This document shows positions 40,213 to 49,479 of a stretch of 64,000 bases of DNA, one piece after another. The DNA comes from Alphaproteobacteria bacterium (GTDB lineage: Bacteria; Myxococcota_A; UBA796; UBA2385). The stretch lies in the NCBI GenBank assembly GCA_020632755.1, contig JACKEY010000005.1, positions 558,001 through 622,000 of the forward strand, given 5' to 3'. The notes under the pieces were generated by a model, which was not told the DNA's origin, did not search any database, and saw only the letters and a list, made by a program, of their open reading frames with translations. The position numbers and the translations under genes are program-made. Each line of letters begins with the position of its first letter. The first letter of the stretch is position 1.

Positions 40213-40578
40213 TCAGGCCGCCGGCTCGAGCACACCGTGCAGGCGCAGGGCCAGGCCCACGTCCCCCGCCAGCCGCAGCCGACCGGCCAGGAAGGCGTCC
40301 CGCGGGTGCAGCCGCCCGTGCACGACCGCCATGAAGTCGGCCGACGAGCAGCGCACCATGCAGTCGTGAGGTCCGGCGTCGAGCGGCTCGACCCGGCCGC
40401 CGTCGCGATCGCGCACGACCTGCCAGGAGCCCCCGCCCGGGCCGGACAGCTCGAAGCCCACCCGCACGTCTTCCGGCAGGACACGGACGACGCCGACCAC
40501 CAGGTCCCGCGCCACGTCCTCGAAGAAGGCCTCGGCCGAGCTGCTGCCGCCTGATTCGAACGCTTCGGAGGCGCTCAT
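40213..40578 (-). CDS. SCP2 sterol-carrier-like domain protein
   Basis: 121 residues, one SCP2 domain. Evidence: an early amphipathic helix (SSAEAFFEDVARDLVVG), beta strands VRVGFELSGPGGGSWQVVRD, the conserved segment HDCMVRCSSADFMAVVHGRL, then HPRDAFLAGRLRLAGDVGLALRLHGVL, typical of the lipid-binding end of SCP2. It probably binds acyl-CoA, sterol or other lipid in the cytoplasm. First gene of a three-gene unit with the racemase; the upstream region is divergent to ppsR. Confidence 0.82.
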   Translation of the reverse strand: MSASEAFESGGSSSAEAFFEDVARDLVVGVVRVLPEDVRVGFELSGPGGGSWQVVRDRDGGRVEPLDAGPHDCMVRCSSADFMAVVHGRLHPRDAFLAGRLRLAGDVGLALRLHGVLEPAA

Positions 40579-40713
40579 GGGGACCCCTGTCCTGCCCGCC
40601 GCGGCCAGCCCGCGAGGTCCCGCCAGGATAGCGGTCGGCCCCTGGTGCGTCAACGCACCGATCCTTCCTCTCGACCGGACCTCCTCGTGCCCGGAAAGCT
40701 CGACGACATCCTG

Positions 40714-41553
40714 ATGCCCCGGCCCATCTTCGTCGTCTCCGACGGCACCGGCGACACCGCCGAGAAGCTGGTCCGCGCCGCCCTGCTGCAGTTCAAGGAG
40801 GTGCTGGTCCACGTCCGCACCTTCCCGAACGTCACCGAGCCCGAGCAGCTCGACCGCCTGTTCCGGCTGGCCTCCCGCGAACGCGCCGTGGTGGTCACCA
40901 CCCTGGTCCGCAGCGACATGCGCGAGGCCGCACTGTCCCGCGCGCAGGAACACCGGGTGCGGACCGTCGACGCCATCGGCAACGTGCTCAGCCAGCTGTC
41001 CGACTTCCTGCAGGCGCAGCCCGAAGGCGTGCCCGGCCGGATGCACCAGGCCGACGACGCCTACTTCGATCGTGTCGCCGCCGTCGAGTTCACCGTCAAG
41101 GCCGACGACGGCAAGGAGCCCCGGCTGCTCCGCAACGCCGACATCGTCCTGGTCGGAGTGAGCCGCACCTCGAAGACCCCGCTCTCGGTGTTCCTGGCCC
41201 ACAAGGGCTACCGGGTCAGCAACGTGCCCGTCGTCCTCGACCGCACCCTGCCTCCGCTCCTCCAGGAGATCGACCAGCGCAAGATCTTCGCGCTGACCAT
41301 CGACCCCGAGTCCCTGCGCGACATCCGGCGGCAGCGCCTGCAGACCATGCGGGTGCCGGGCCGCACCAACTACGGCGACATGGACTACATCCTGGCCGAG
41401 CTCGAGTGGGCCGACGAGCTGTTCCGGCAGTACCCGCACTGGCCGGTCATCGACGTGACGCGCAAGGCGGTCGAGGAGACCGCCGCGACGATCATCAAGA
41501 TCATGAACGACCGCGGCCTGAGCCTGGACTGGCGGGAACCCGGCCAGCTCTGA
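40714..41553 (+). CDS. ppsR: PEP synthase/pyruvate phosphate dikinase regulatory protein (DUF299)
   Basis: 279 residues from ATG 40714, the start that fits the family (MPRPIFVVSDGTGDTAEKL); upstream GTGs at 40645 and 40687 are possible. The P-loop-like motif is VGVSRTSKTPLSVFLAHKGY near residue 150, and the C-terminus has RTNYGDMDYILAELEWADEL and IDVTRKAVEETAATIIKI. These proteins are bifunctional: ADP-dependent phosphorylation and Pi-dependent dephosphorylation of a Thr in PEP synthase or PPDK, so they switch gluconeogenesis. The target enzyme gene is not in the window. Confidence 0.92.
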   Translation: MPRPIFVVSDGTGDTAEKLVRAALLQFKEVLVHVRTFPNVTEPEQLDRLFRLASRERAVVVTTLVRSDMREAALSRAQEHRVRTVDAIGNVLSQLSDFLQAQPEGVPGRMHQADDAYFDRVAAVEFTVKADDGKEPRLLRNADIVLVGVSRTSKTPLSVFLAHKGYRVSNVPVVLDRTLPPLLQEIDQRKIFALTIDPESLRDIRRQRLQTMRVPGRTNYGDMDYILAELEWADELFRQYPHWPVIDVTRKAVEETAATIIKIMNDRGLSLDWREPGQL

Positions 41554-41637
41554 GGGTTCGGAGAGGGGCATCGTCGTGCAGCCGCAGGGGCCTCGCGCTA
41601 CGGTGGAGGCGTCGCAAGCCTCGGCCTCGGGAGCGCC

Positions 41638-43524
41638 GTGATCGGCTCGATCCTCGACAAGTACGAGATCCTCCAGAAGATCGGAGAGGGAGGCATGGCC
41701 TCCGTCTACCGGGGTCGCCACGTGACCCTGGGGCGCGACGTCGCGATCAAGATCCTGCACCCGCACCTGAGCTCGGTGGAGCGCAACCGCCAGCGCTTCG
41801 CCCGGGAGGCGCGGGCCATCGAGAACCTGGACCACGACAACATCCTGCGGATCTTCGACTACTCGGGGCAGTCCACCGAGGACTGCTACATCGTCACCGA
41901 GTTCGTGGACGGGCAGACGCTGCAGCAGCTGTTGATGGACCACGGCGCCCTGCCGAGCGAGATCGTCGCCCAGCTGGGCATCCGACTGGCAGACGCGCTC
42001 GAGTACGCCCACGAGCTCGGCATCATCCACCGGGACCTGAAGCCCGAGAACGTCATGCTCCGCCGGGACGGCACGGTGAAGCTGATGGACTTCGGCATCG
42101 CCCGGTTCCTCGACGAGATGCACCTGACCGTGACGGGGGCCCTGGTCGGCAGCCCGGCCTACATGAGCCCCGAGCAGGCCATGGAGAAGGTGCTCGACAA
42201 GCGCAGCGATCTGTTCTCGCTCGGCACCCTGCTGTTCCACCTGGTCACCGGCCAGCTGCCGTTCTCGGGCAACAACCCGAGCATCGTCCTGCGCAACATC
42301 ATCGAGGGCAACCGGCCGGGTGTGGCGGACCTCACACCCGAGGTGTCGGGGCCGCTCGGCGATCTGATCGCGTCGCTGCTGCAGACCGACCCCGCCGACC
42401 GCCCGGCGTCGGCCGCGATCGTGCGCGAGCGACTGCTGGACGCCCTGGCCGAGGTCGACCTGGACCCCGACGACTCGCGGTGGTCCCTGCAGACCTGGCT
42501 GGTCGACCCCGCCGGGTACCGCGAGCGCCTGCACGGCTGGCTGCCCGAGGTCCTGCTGCGAAAGGGCCAGGAGCGACTGGCGGCGCGTGATCACCTGGGT
42601 GCCCTGCAGCTGTTCAACCGGCTGCTCTCGATCGACGAGGACAACGAAGAGGTGCTGGCCCTGGTCCAGGGCATGCACATCGGCCAGAAGCAGGGCAGCC
42701 GCCCCCGGGCCTGGTGGTTGGCGGGGGTGGGCCTGCTGGCCGGCGCCGCGCTGTTGACCTGGCTGTTGTGGCCCGAGCCCCCGGCCCCCCCGCCTGAAGA
42801 TCCCGCTGTGGCCGCCGCTGTCGAGCCGGCGCCCGCACGGGCCGTCACCCCGGCGGTGGCGCCCACCGCAGCGCCGGACGCGGTCGCCGAGCCGCAGGAC
42901 GGCAGTGCCGAGCCCGCTCCCTCGGCGTCGGCCGAGCGGCCCCGGGTCGACCCCGCCCGTCCGCTGGTGCGGGTGCCGGAGGCGGTCGCCGTGCCCGCCG
43001 GCAACCCCCTGGCCGGAGGTCCCATCGAGCGCGTGCGCAAGGCGCGTCGGTCCGACGACCAGACGCCGCCCACGGGCTCGGCCGCAGAAGCCGACGAGCC
43101 CGGGTACATCACCGTCTACGTGCCGGAGTCGTGGGGCTACATCTACGTCGACGGCAAGCGGCTCGGTCGCACGGGCTTGAACGAGGACCCCCTCGAGGTC
43201 ACGCCCGGTACCCACACCCTGACCGTCGGCCACGAGTTCGCGATTCCCCACGAAGAGCGGTTCACCGTCGGCTCCGGCGAGACCCGCAACTTCACCGTCT
43301 CCCTGCAGCGCAAGCCCGCCAGCGTCGAGTTCGCCGACAGCCTCGGTGACGACTGCGTGCTCAGCGTGGGCGGAAAGCCACGCGGCACCCTGGGCGAGCT
43401 CGGCCACCGCTACGTCCTCCCGGAACACGACACCCGGTACGAGGGCACCCTGCGGTGCGGTGATCAGGACACCCCGTGGGCGGTCGGGCCCCTGCTGCCT
43501 GGCGAGACCGCGCGGTTGCCGTGA
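41638..43524 (+). CDS. Hanks-type Ser/Thr protein kinase with PEGA-like C-terminus
   Basis: 628 residues from GTG 41638. Kinase domain 1-265: glycine loop [38 protein letters not shown] and [11 protein letters not shown] are all intact, so it should be active. A helical TPR-like piece (300-345) precedes one membrane helix at about 358-378 ([19 protein letters not shown]). A Pro/Ala linker leads to a PEGA-like beta domain at 485-560 ([20 protein letters not shown]). The stop overlaps the next gene by GTGA. It probably relays an envelope signal. TACGGT 34 bases before the start may be a -10 box. Confidence 0.92.
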   Translation: MIGSILDKYEILQKIGEGGMASVYRGRHVTLGRDVAIKILHPHLSSVERNRQRFAREARAIENLDHDNILRIFDYSGQSTEDCYIVTEFVDGQTLQQLLMDHGALPSEIVAQLGIRLADALEYAHELGIIHRDLKPENVMLRRDGTVKLMDFGIARFLDEMHLTVTGALVGSPAYMSPEQAMEKVLDKRSDLFSLGTLLFHLVTGQLPFSGNNPSIVLRNIIEGNRPGVADLTPEVSGPLGDLIASLLQTDPADRPASAAIVRERLLDALAEVDLDPDDSRWSLQTWLVDPAGYRERLHGWLPEVLLRKGQERLAARDHLGALQLFNRLLSIDEDNEEVLALVQGMHIGQKQGSRPRAWWLAGVGLLAGAALLTWLLWPEPPAPPPEDPAVAAAVEPAPARAVTPAVAPTAAPDAVAEPQDGSAEPAPSASAERPRVDPARPLVRVPEAVAVPAGNPLAGGPIERVRKARRSDDQTPPTGSAAEADEPGYITVYVPESWGYIYVDGKRLGRTGLNEDPLEVTPGTHTLTVGHEFAIPHEERFTVGSGETRNFTVSLQRKPASVEFADSLGDDCVLSVGGKPRGTLGELGHRYVLPEHDTRYEGTLRCGDQDTPWAVGPLLPGETARLP

Positions 43525-43991
43525 CCTGGATGTCGCGATCGGTAGGGGTCCCCTCCCCTGCACCTCCCCCTCGATCCGCACCTGCAGGCGCTCTGCGGCC
43601 TTGGCACGCGCTGTGCATTCCGATGGTGGCAGCCCTGACCGGCTGCCCCTTCGTCCTGCCCTTCATCGAGGTGGAGGAGAACGTGCCCCCCGCCATCACC
43701 CAGTCCAGCCCCGGCGAAGACCAGACCCTGTTCATGGAGCGGGAGCAGGAGGTCGTCTTCGTGCTGGTCCAGGACGACGACCTCGAGCTCGACTACGTCT
43801 GGGTGATCGACGGGTTCGGCGTCCAGGGCTCGGCCACGCCGATCCAGGCCGGCAGCCAGGTGGGCAGCCAGCTGGTGGTCGAGCGGCTCGAGGCCTACGA
43901 CGGGCGGGAGCTGTCGGTGACCGTCTACGATGAACAGGGCGCATCCGACCGCCGCGCCTGGCCGATCGAAGTCCCGGAGAGTGCCCGATGA
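43521..43991 (+). CDS. Predicted lipoprotein of unknown function
   Basis: About 156 residues if read from the GTG at 43521, which overlaps the kinase stop in a GTGA; ATG 43530 is the other option. A Pro-rich start runs into a hydrophobic stretch and lipobox (CIPMVAALTGC), then FVLPFIEVEENVPPAITQSS and a single Ig-like beta domain (VVFVLVQDDDLELDYVWVID, ending AWPIEVPESAR). Such domains often mediate surface contacts. It overlaps the next lipoprotein gene by ATGA, so it is part of a kinase-lipoprotein unit. Confidence 0.62.
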   Translation: MTWMSRSVGVPSPAPPPRSAPAGALRPWHALCIPMVAALTGCPFVLPFIEVEENVPPAITQSSPGEDQTLFMEREQEVVFVLVQDDDLELDYVWVIDGFGVQGSATPIQAGSQVGSQLVVERLEAYDGRELSVTVYDEQGASDRRAWPIEVPESAR

Positions 43992-45520
43992 GCCGCACCC
44001 GCATCGCCATCGCCGCGCTGCTGCTGGTGGGCCTCGCCGGCTGCGCCGACTACGCGCTGAACAAGGGCGAGTACACGATGGACAGCGGCACGCTGGACGG
44101 CGAGTCCATCGCGCTGCGGCTGGACGTCTACCCGAGCGACGCCACCCCCGATCTCGAACCGCAGTCCGTCCTGCTCGAGGACGGCGCGTCGTGGCAGGGC
44201 CTGCAGGTGGACGTCGCGCCTTCGGTGCGGGTGAGCGGGCGCGTCACGGGCTTCGTGGCCAGTCCCATCGCCGGCGACCCGGTCGTGCCGGGCAGCGCCG
44301 ACGTACCGGTGGCTGCGGCCATCTCGATGGTCCAGGAATTCTCGGTGGCCGGTGGTGCGACCGAGAACGACGGCGCGGGCGAGTTCCAGCTGACCGTGCC
44401 GCCGGGCTCGGACTACCGCGTGGAGATCATCCCCGACGAGCCCGCCCTGCTGCCCTTCGCGGTCGTCGACATCGTGCGCCTGGGCGGTGACCTGGACCTG
44501 GGCGACGTCTACCTGGACTACGGCGTCCCCGTCTGGGGCCAGGTGCTGCAGGACGACGGGCAGCCGCCGCGCGGCGCCACGGCCCGGCTGGTCGACGCGG
44601 CCTCGGGGGCGGAAGGCCCGCGGGTCGAGCTGGACGGCGAGGGCTGGTACCTGCTGCGGGCCACCCCGGGCGACTACGAGCTGGTCATTGCCGGCCGCGA
44701 GTTCGGCAACGATCCCACCCTGCGGCGTTCGATCGCGGTGGACGACGACGACGGCGTGCGCCTGGACGTGGACGCGGGGCCCGCCGCGCGGGTCGTGGTC
44801 GAGGGTCGGCTGGTGGACGAGCTGGGCGAGCCGCTGCGGAGTGCGGATGTCGAGCCCTACCGCGTCCGGCTGACGGCCCAGGACCTGCCCGGTGTGAACG
44901 GAAGCCTGGTCATCGAGACCCAGGCCAACAGCGGCGGACTGTTCGAGGCGCAGGTCATCGAGGGCACCTGGAGGATCGAGGCGATCCCTCCCTACGAAGG
45001 CCTGGTCTCGCCGGTCGCGCGCACGGTCGAGGTCGGCGCGACCGCCCTGGACATCGGAGACCTGGTGCTGCCCGATCGCCAGCTCTGGTCCGCGCTGGTG
45101 GTCGATCCCCAGGGCGCGGCGGCGGTGGGCGCGCTCGCGGTGGCCCGAGAGCTCGGCTTCGACCACTACACCTACAGCGGCACGGTCGGCCAGGACGGCG
45201 CCCTGGAGCTGGACCTGCCGGCTGTCCCGGTCGAGCTGACGCTCACGCCGGCCGCCGAAGGCGCCGCGATCACCCGCCTGATCATCGACCCCGGCGGCAC
45301 CAGCGAAGACACCGGCGGAGTCGTGGCGGAAGACACCTCGCGCATCGAGCTGTCGGTCGGCGTCGAGGTCGCCGGTGCGCTGGTCAGCGACGAAGAACCC
45401 GTGCCCTTCGCCCTGGTCGAGGTGCGCGACGCGCTGGGCCGACTGTACGGCACCGCAATCAGCGACGAAGAGGGACAGTTCCAGATGCGCGTCGAGCCCA
45501 CGCCGTCCGACTACCAGTAG
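43988..45520 (+). CDS. Large lipoprotein with repeated carboxypeptidase-regulatory/Ig-like domains
   Basis: 510 residues. Signal MSRTRIAIAALLLVGLAGC with Cys 19 as the acylation site. The remainder is all-beta: several modules with the pattern V-x-G-x-V ... G-x-F/Y ... Y-x-V/L (for example SVRVSGRVTGFVA ... GEFQLTVPPGSDYRVEI, PVWGQVLQDDGQPPRGATAR ... GDYELVIAG, VVVEGRLVDELGEPLRSADV, and a final VEVAGALVSDEEPVPFALVE ... GQFQMRV). This fits a periplasmic or surface scaffold. No enzymatic motif seen. A strong hairpin follows the stop. Confidence 0.78.
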   Translation: MSRTRIAIAALLLVGLAGCADYALNKGEYTMDSGTLDGESIALRLDVYPSDATPDLEPQSVLLEDGASWQGLQVDVAPSVRVSGRVTGFVASPIAGDPVVPGSADVPVAAAISMVQEFSVAGGATENDGAGEFQLTVPPGSDYRVEIIPDEPALLPFAVVDIVRLGGDLDLGDVYLDYGVPVWGQVLQDDGQPPRGATARLVDAASGAEGPRVELDGEGWYLLRATPGDYELVIAGREFGNDPTLRRSIAVDDDDGVRLDVDAGPAARVVVEGRLVDELGEPLRSADVEPYRVRLTAQDLPGVNGSLVIETQANSGGLFEAQVIEGTWRIEAIPPYEGLVSPVARTVEVGATALDIGDLVLPDRQLWSALVVDPQGAAAVGALAVARELGFDHYTYSGTVGQDGALELDLPAVPVELTLTPAAEGAAITRLIIDPGGTSEDTGGVVAEDTSRIELSVGVEVAGALVSDEEPVPFALVEVRDALGRLYGTAISDEEGQFQMRVEPTPSDYQ

Positions 45521-45532
45521 GCCCGGACGCGA

Positions 45533-45558
45533 CAACGCCGCCCCGAGGGGCGGCGTTG
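45533..45558. terminator. Bidirectional hairpin terminator
   Basis: CAACGCCGCCCC pairs perfectly with GGGGCGGCGTTG across a GA centre, a 12-bp stem. It lies 12 bases after the lipoprotein stop on the plus strand and 23 bases after the H1-like stop on the minus strand, so it can serve both converging transcripts. There is no T-run, which is common in very GC-rich genomes. Confidence 0.75.
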
Positions 45559-45581
45559 CAGGCAGGACAAACGCCGTCGGC

Positions 45582-46457
45582 TCAGCCGATGGCGCCGCCC
45601 AGCAGCTCGATGCCGGTCACGTCCCCACGACCGGCCGCGATGGCGGCAGCGGCGGCGGCGGCGATGTCACTGGCCACCACGACGAAGCTGTCCCCGCCGA
45701 TGGTCACCCGGTAGCCGAAGCCGCCGGAGGTCGACGCGGCGGCCTTGGGGGCAGCGGCCTTGGGGGCAGCGGCCTTCGGGGCAGCGGCCTTGGGGGCGGC
45801 AGCGGCCTTCGGGGCGGCGGCGACCTTGGGGGCGGCCACGGCAGCGGGCTTGCGGCCGCGACGCGACGCGGAGGGGATGCCCTTGCGCTTGCGGTAGTTG
45901 GTGACCGCGCTCACGGAGACGCCAGCCTTGTCGGCGATCACGCGATCGATCTCCTTGCCCAGCAGGTCGGCGTAGGCCTCGAGCTTCGAGGTGCCACCGC
46001 GACCACCACGCCTGCGGGCGGGCTTCTCGGCGGGGGCGTCGTCGGCGGCCTTCGGGGCGGCGGCGGCCTTCTTGGGGGCAGCAGCCTTCTTGGGCGCCGC
46101 GGCCTTCTTCTCGGCGGCCACCTTCTTGGCGGCGGCCTTCTTCGGGGCGGCGGCCTTCTTCTCGGCAGCCTTGCGGCCCCCGCGCTTCTTCTTCTCGGGG
46201 GCGGCGGCGGCGACCTCGGCCACGGCTTCACCCGACTCGACCGCCTCCAGAGCGGCCTTCTGGGCCTCGACCAGCTTGGCCGAGCGCTTGCCACGGGGGC
46301 CCGGAGGGGCCGCGGCGCGGTCCAGCCCGTTGCGCTTCAGCGCGTTGCTGATGGCTGCGGGCGCAGCCCCGAAGCGCGCGGAGAGCTCGCGCAGGGACAT
46401 GACGTTGCGCAGCTCGACCAGCTCGGGCCACCAATCGCGATCTTCCAGCTTCTTCAT
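45582..46457 (-). CDS. H1-like Ala/Lys/Pro-rich DNA-binding protein with two HTH-like segments
   Basis: 291 residues from ATG 46455-46457 (GGAG eight bases before). Residues 14-47 look like a helix-turn-helix (MSLRELSARFGAAPAAISNAL, here split as residues 20-40). Residues 86-152 are Lys/Ala/Pro repeats resembling a histone H1 tail, ending in ARRRGGRGG. Residues 157-200 are a second HTH-like piece (ADKAGVSVSAVTNYRKRKGI). Residues 204-241 repeat APKAA. Residues 246-291 form a small alpha/beta end (FGYRVTIGGDSFVVV). It probably binds DNA as a nucleoid-associated protein. A divergent gene starts 160 bases away. Confidence 0.75.
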   Translation of the reverse strand: MKKLEDRDWWPELVELRNVMSLRELSARFGAAPAAISNALKRNGLDRAAAPPGPRGKRSAKLVEAQKAALEAVESGEAVAEVAAAAPEKKKRGGRKAAEKKAAAPKKAAAKKVAAEKKAAAPKKAAAPKKAAAAPKAADDAPAEKPARRRGGRGGTSKLEAYADLLGKEIDRVIADKAGVSVSAVTNYRKRKGIPSASRRGRKPAAVAAPKVAAAPKAAAAPKAAAPKAAAPKAAAPKAAASTSGGFGYRVTIGGDSFVVVASDIAAAAAAAIAAGRGDVTGIELLGGAIG

Positions 46458-46617
46458 CGTCGGCTCCAGGGAGGGATGCGGGTCGCCGGTTCGTTCACGG
46501 TTCGGCGACTCGGCGGCGGCGTAACACATCCCAGCACACTTTCACCTCATCGCACCTGGGAAGCACGCGAGTTCGTTCAGCTTGCTGGCCCGGGCGGCCC
46601 TCGCTACCCTCCGTTCC

Positions 46618-47565
46618 ATGCCGAGGCCCCCGCGCGCAGCGCCCCCGACGGCGTCGCCGGACGCCCGCCCTACGAAGCGCTCGGCGCGGGTGTGGCCCTG
46701 TCTGCTCGTCGCCCTGGCCGTGGCCCCGACTGCGCGCGCCCAGGCGCCGGGCGCCGACGCGGACGGCGCGGCCACCGCGACCGGGTCCCATGCCCCGCCG
46801 CCGGTCGAGCTGACCCGCGACGACCAGAGCCGGCTGGACGGAGCGGTCCGCCAGTACCACGCCGGGCAGCACGACCTGGCCCTGTCGCTCCTGGCCGCGC
46901 TCCTCCAGGAGACCGCAGAAGACCCCGTCGCCGCAGCCGCGCGGGTCTACATGGGCGAGATCTTCTTCGTCCAGGGCAACGAAGACGGCGCCCGTGAGGC
47001 CTTCGAGCTGGCCCTGCGCAGCGACCCGGCGCTGCGGCTCGATCCCTTCCAGCACCCGCCGGACGTGTGCGCCTTCTTCGAGATCGTGAAGGCCGACGGG
47101 GACTGGCGCCAGCCGACGCCGCTCCCTGTTCCGATCGAGCCGCCCCCTCCCCTCACCCGGCCCTCCCCGCTGTCTCCGCTGGGCATCGCCCAGTTCCGCC
47201 AGGGGCGAACCGGCGCGGGCACGGCGCTGGCGATCAGCCAGTCACTGACCTGCGGTGCCTCTGCGCTGCTGGGCGGCTGGCTGCTGATCGACCGCCGCAC
47301 ATCCGATGCGTCCGTGCCCGGCGTGCCGAACTTCGACGACCAGGGCCACCGGCTGTGGCCCGGGCAGACGCTGCGCACCCGGCAGATCGTACAGCTGTCG
47401 GCCACCGGCGCCTGCTACCTGGCCTACGGCGCCGGGGTCGCGGACGCAGCCATCACGCAGAAGCGCCGGGTGCGCGCGCGGATGGAAGCCGGGGCGGCGG
47501 TGCTCCCGGCCGAGAGCGGCCCCGACGAGCCCGGGGTGCGACTGGGCCTACGCGGCAGCTTCTGA
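46618..47565 (+). CDS. Exported TPR-like protein of unknown function
   Basis: 315 residues from ATG 46618. An Arg/Pro-rich n-region leads into a signal helix (VWPCLLVALAVAPTARAQA). Residues about 65-150 form two TPR-like helical hairpins (VRQYHAGQHDLALSLLAALL, ARVYMGEIFFVQGNEDGARE) followed by RLDPFQHPPDVCAFFEIVKA, a pattern common in deltaproteobacterial envelope proteins. Two hydrophobic stretches in the second half (ALAISQSLTCGASALLGGWL, SATGACYLAYGAGVADAA) may be membrane helices. A TACCCT box ends seven bases before the ATG, so the mRNA may be leaderless. Confidence 0.65.
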   Translation: MPRPPRAAPPTASPDARPTKRSARVWPCLLVALAVAPTARAQAPGADADGAATATGSHAPPPVELTRDDQSRLDGAVRQYHAGQHDLALSLLAALLQETAEDPVAAAARVYMGEIFFVQGNEDGAREAFELALRSDPALRLDPFQHPPDVCAFFEIVKADGDWRQPTPLPVPIEPPPPLTRPSPLSPLGIAQFRQGRTGAGTALAISQSLTCGASALLGGWLLIDRRTSDASVPGVPNFDDQGHRLWPGQTLRTRQIVQLSATGACYLAYGAGVADAAITQKRRVRARMEAGAAVLPAESGPDEPGVRLGLRGSF

Positions 47566-47629
47566 GGGGCTCGCCCCCCTGACCCGCGGCGAGGGTTCCC
47601 GCCGCGGCTCGCCGCCCGGGTCGCGCGGC

Positions 47630-47635
47630 TATAGT
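47630..47635 (+). promoter_or_regulatory. Possible -10 element (TATAGT)
   Basis: TATAGT in the context GGCTATAGTCCC lies 51 bases before the ATG of the sigma54 activator gene. It is the most AT-rich point in a 121-bp gap. No good -35 box is visible at 16-18 bases, which is frequent for promoters in high-GC bacteria. There is no -24/-12 sigma54 motif here. Confidence 0.35.
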
Positions 47636-47686
47636 CCCGACCCTCGGGTGGGCCCCCAGCGGGCCGCCGACCCTCCGGAGCCGCCG

Positions 47687-49465
47687 ATGGCCTACCTGCG
47701 CTGCCACGATCCGATCCGTCGGACCACCGTCGAGCTGCCGCTCAAGAAGCCCCTCGTGACCATCGGCCGCAAGGACGGCAACGACATCGTGCTCGACGAC
47801 AGCACGGTCTCGGCCACACACGCCAACCTGCTCCGCCAGGGCGGACGCCACAGCATCTCGGTCCTCGACCGCGGCAACGAGCTCTACGTCAACGGCAAGC
47901 TCGCCCGACAGGCGACCCTGGCGGCGGGCGACCGCGTGTTGATCGGCCGCTTCGAGCTCACCCTGATGGACGGCGACCCACCGGCCGCCGACCTCGAGCC
48001 GGTCGTCGGCGCCGTGGGGACCGACCAGCTGCAGCGGCTCGTCGACTTCTCTGCCCAGCTGATGCGCGAGCCCAAGCCCGAGAAGGTGTTCCAGGCGCTG
48101 CTGCACGCCGTGGTCGACCTGACCGGCGCAGAGAAGGGTTTCGTGATCGTGTTCCGCGACGGGCAGCGCCACCTGGCTGCCAGCCACAACGTCGGCCAGG
48201 AGACGCTCGACCTGTCGCGGGTCAGCGACAGCATCATCGACCGCGTGGTCGAGCACCGGCAGCCGATCATCGTCAGCGACGCGATGAGCGACCGCACCTT
48301 CGGCCGCAGCCGGTCGGTCGTCGACCTGAAGCTGTCGAGCGTCATGTGCGTGCCGCTCTTGTACCGCAACGACCTGCTGGGCGTGCTGTACCTGGGCAAC
48401 GACGCCATCACCGGGCTGTTCACCGACGCCGACCTGGCGATGCTCCAGGTCTGGGCCAGCCAGGCCAGCATGATCGTGCACGCGGCCCTGCTCCTCGACG
48501 AGCTCAAGGACAGCAACCGCAACCTGCGCGCCCAGCTGCGGCGGTCGTCCCAGGGCGAGATCGTGGGGTCCTCGCCCCCGATGAAGCAGGTCTTCAAGCT
48601 GCTGCGCAAGCTCGGTCCGACCGACCTCTCCGTCCTCGTCCTTGGCGAGACCGGCACGGGCAAGGAGCTGGTCGCCCGCGAGCTGCACCAGCTGTCCGAG
48701 CGCAGCAAGAAGCCCTTCATCAGCATCAATTGCGGGGCCATCCCCGAGAACCTGCTCGAGAGCGAGCTGTTCGGGCACAAGAAGGGCGCGTTCACCGGCG
48801 CGGTCACCGACAAGATCGGCAAGTTCGAGGCCGCGGACGGCGGCACGCTGTTCCTGGACGAGATCGGCGAGATGCCGATGAACCTGCAGGTCAAGCTGCT
48901 GCGGGTGCTGCAGGAGCGGGTCATCGAGCGGGTGGGTGATCTGCGCCCGCGACCGGTCGACATCCGGGTGATCTCCGCCACGAACAAGGACCTCGAGGAG
49001 GAGATCGCCGCCGGGCGGTTCCGCGAGGACCTGTTCTACCGGCTCAACGAGGTGACCATCTCGCTGCCCGCCCTGCGCGAGCGCGGCGAGGACGTGCACC
49101 AGCTGGCCCGCTTCTTCCTGCAGAAGTACGCCGACCAGTACGACAGCAAGGCGCGCGGCTTCACCAACGAGTGCATCCGCGCGATGCTGAACTACTACTG
49201 GCCCGGCAACGTCCGGCAGCTCGAGAACCGGGTCAAGAAGGGCGTCATCATGTCCGACCGGGCCCTGCTCAACGCCGACGACCTGAGCATCTCGGCCACC
49301 ACCAAGCGGGACATCACGCCGCTCGACGAAGCCACCGAGGACTTCAAGAAGCGGCACATCCAGCAGGCCCTCGAGCTCAACAACTGGAACAAGGCGCAGA
49401 CTGCGCGGGATCTGGGCGTCGACCCCCGCACCATCTTCCGGTACATCGAGAAGATGGACGACTGA
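47687..49465 (+). CDS. FHA-GAF-AAA+ sigma54-dependent activator
   Basis: 592 residues. FHA domain 1-100 ([26 protein letters not shown]) should bind phosphothreonine peptides. GAF domain about 115-275. The AAA+ domain has Walker [16 protein letters not shown] (about 319), the sigma54-contact motif GAFTGA (about 367), and [14 protein letters not shown]. The Fis-type HTH ends [20 protein letters not shown]. It therefore opens RpoN promoters in response to a Ser/Thr kinase signal and a small ligand. This architecture is typical of myxobacteria. The kinase at 41638-43524 is a possible partner. Confidence 0.94.
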   Translation: MAYLRCHDPIRRTTVELPLKKPLVTIGRKDGNDIVLDDSTVSATHANLLRQGGRHSISVLDRGNELYVNGKLARQATLAAGDRVLIGRFELTLMDGDPPAADLEPVVGAVGTDQLQRLVDFSAQLMREPKPEKVFQALLHAVVDLTGAEKGFVIVFRDGQRHLAASHNVGQETLDLSRVSDSIIDRVVEHRQPIIVSDAMSDRTFGRSRSVVDLKLSSVMCVPLLYRNDLLGVLYLGNDAITGLFTDADLAMLQVWASQASMIVHAALLLDELKDSNRNLRAQLRRSSQGEIVGSSPPMKQVFKLLRKLGPTDLSVLVLGETGTGKELVARELHQLSERSKKPFISINCGAIPENLLESELFGHKKGAFTGAVTDKIGKFEAADGGTLFLDEIGEMPMNLQVKLLRVLQERVIERVGDLRPRPVDIRVISATNKDLEEEIAAGRFREDLFYRLNEVTISLPALRERGEDVHQLARFFLQKYADQYDSKARGFTNECIRAMLNYYWPGNVRQLENRVKKGVIMSDRALLNADDLSISATTKRDITPLDEATEDFKKRHIQQALELNNWNKAQTARDLGVDPRTIFRYIEKMDD

Positions 49466-49479
49466 CGCCGGAGCCTGTC

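Noticed and set aside
45735..45830. Regular repeat array that might suggest a CRISPR
   Set aside because: It is in frame, encodes APKAA units of the H1-like protein, and has no spacers.
46582..46584. TTG start giving 12 extra residues to the TPR-like protein
   Set aside because: Rare start codon without RBS, and it would lie upstream of the likely -10 box at 46605-46610.
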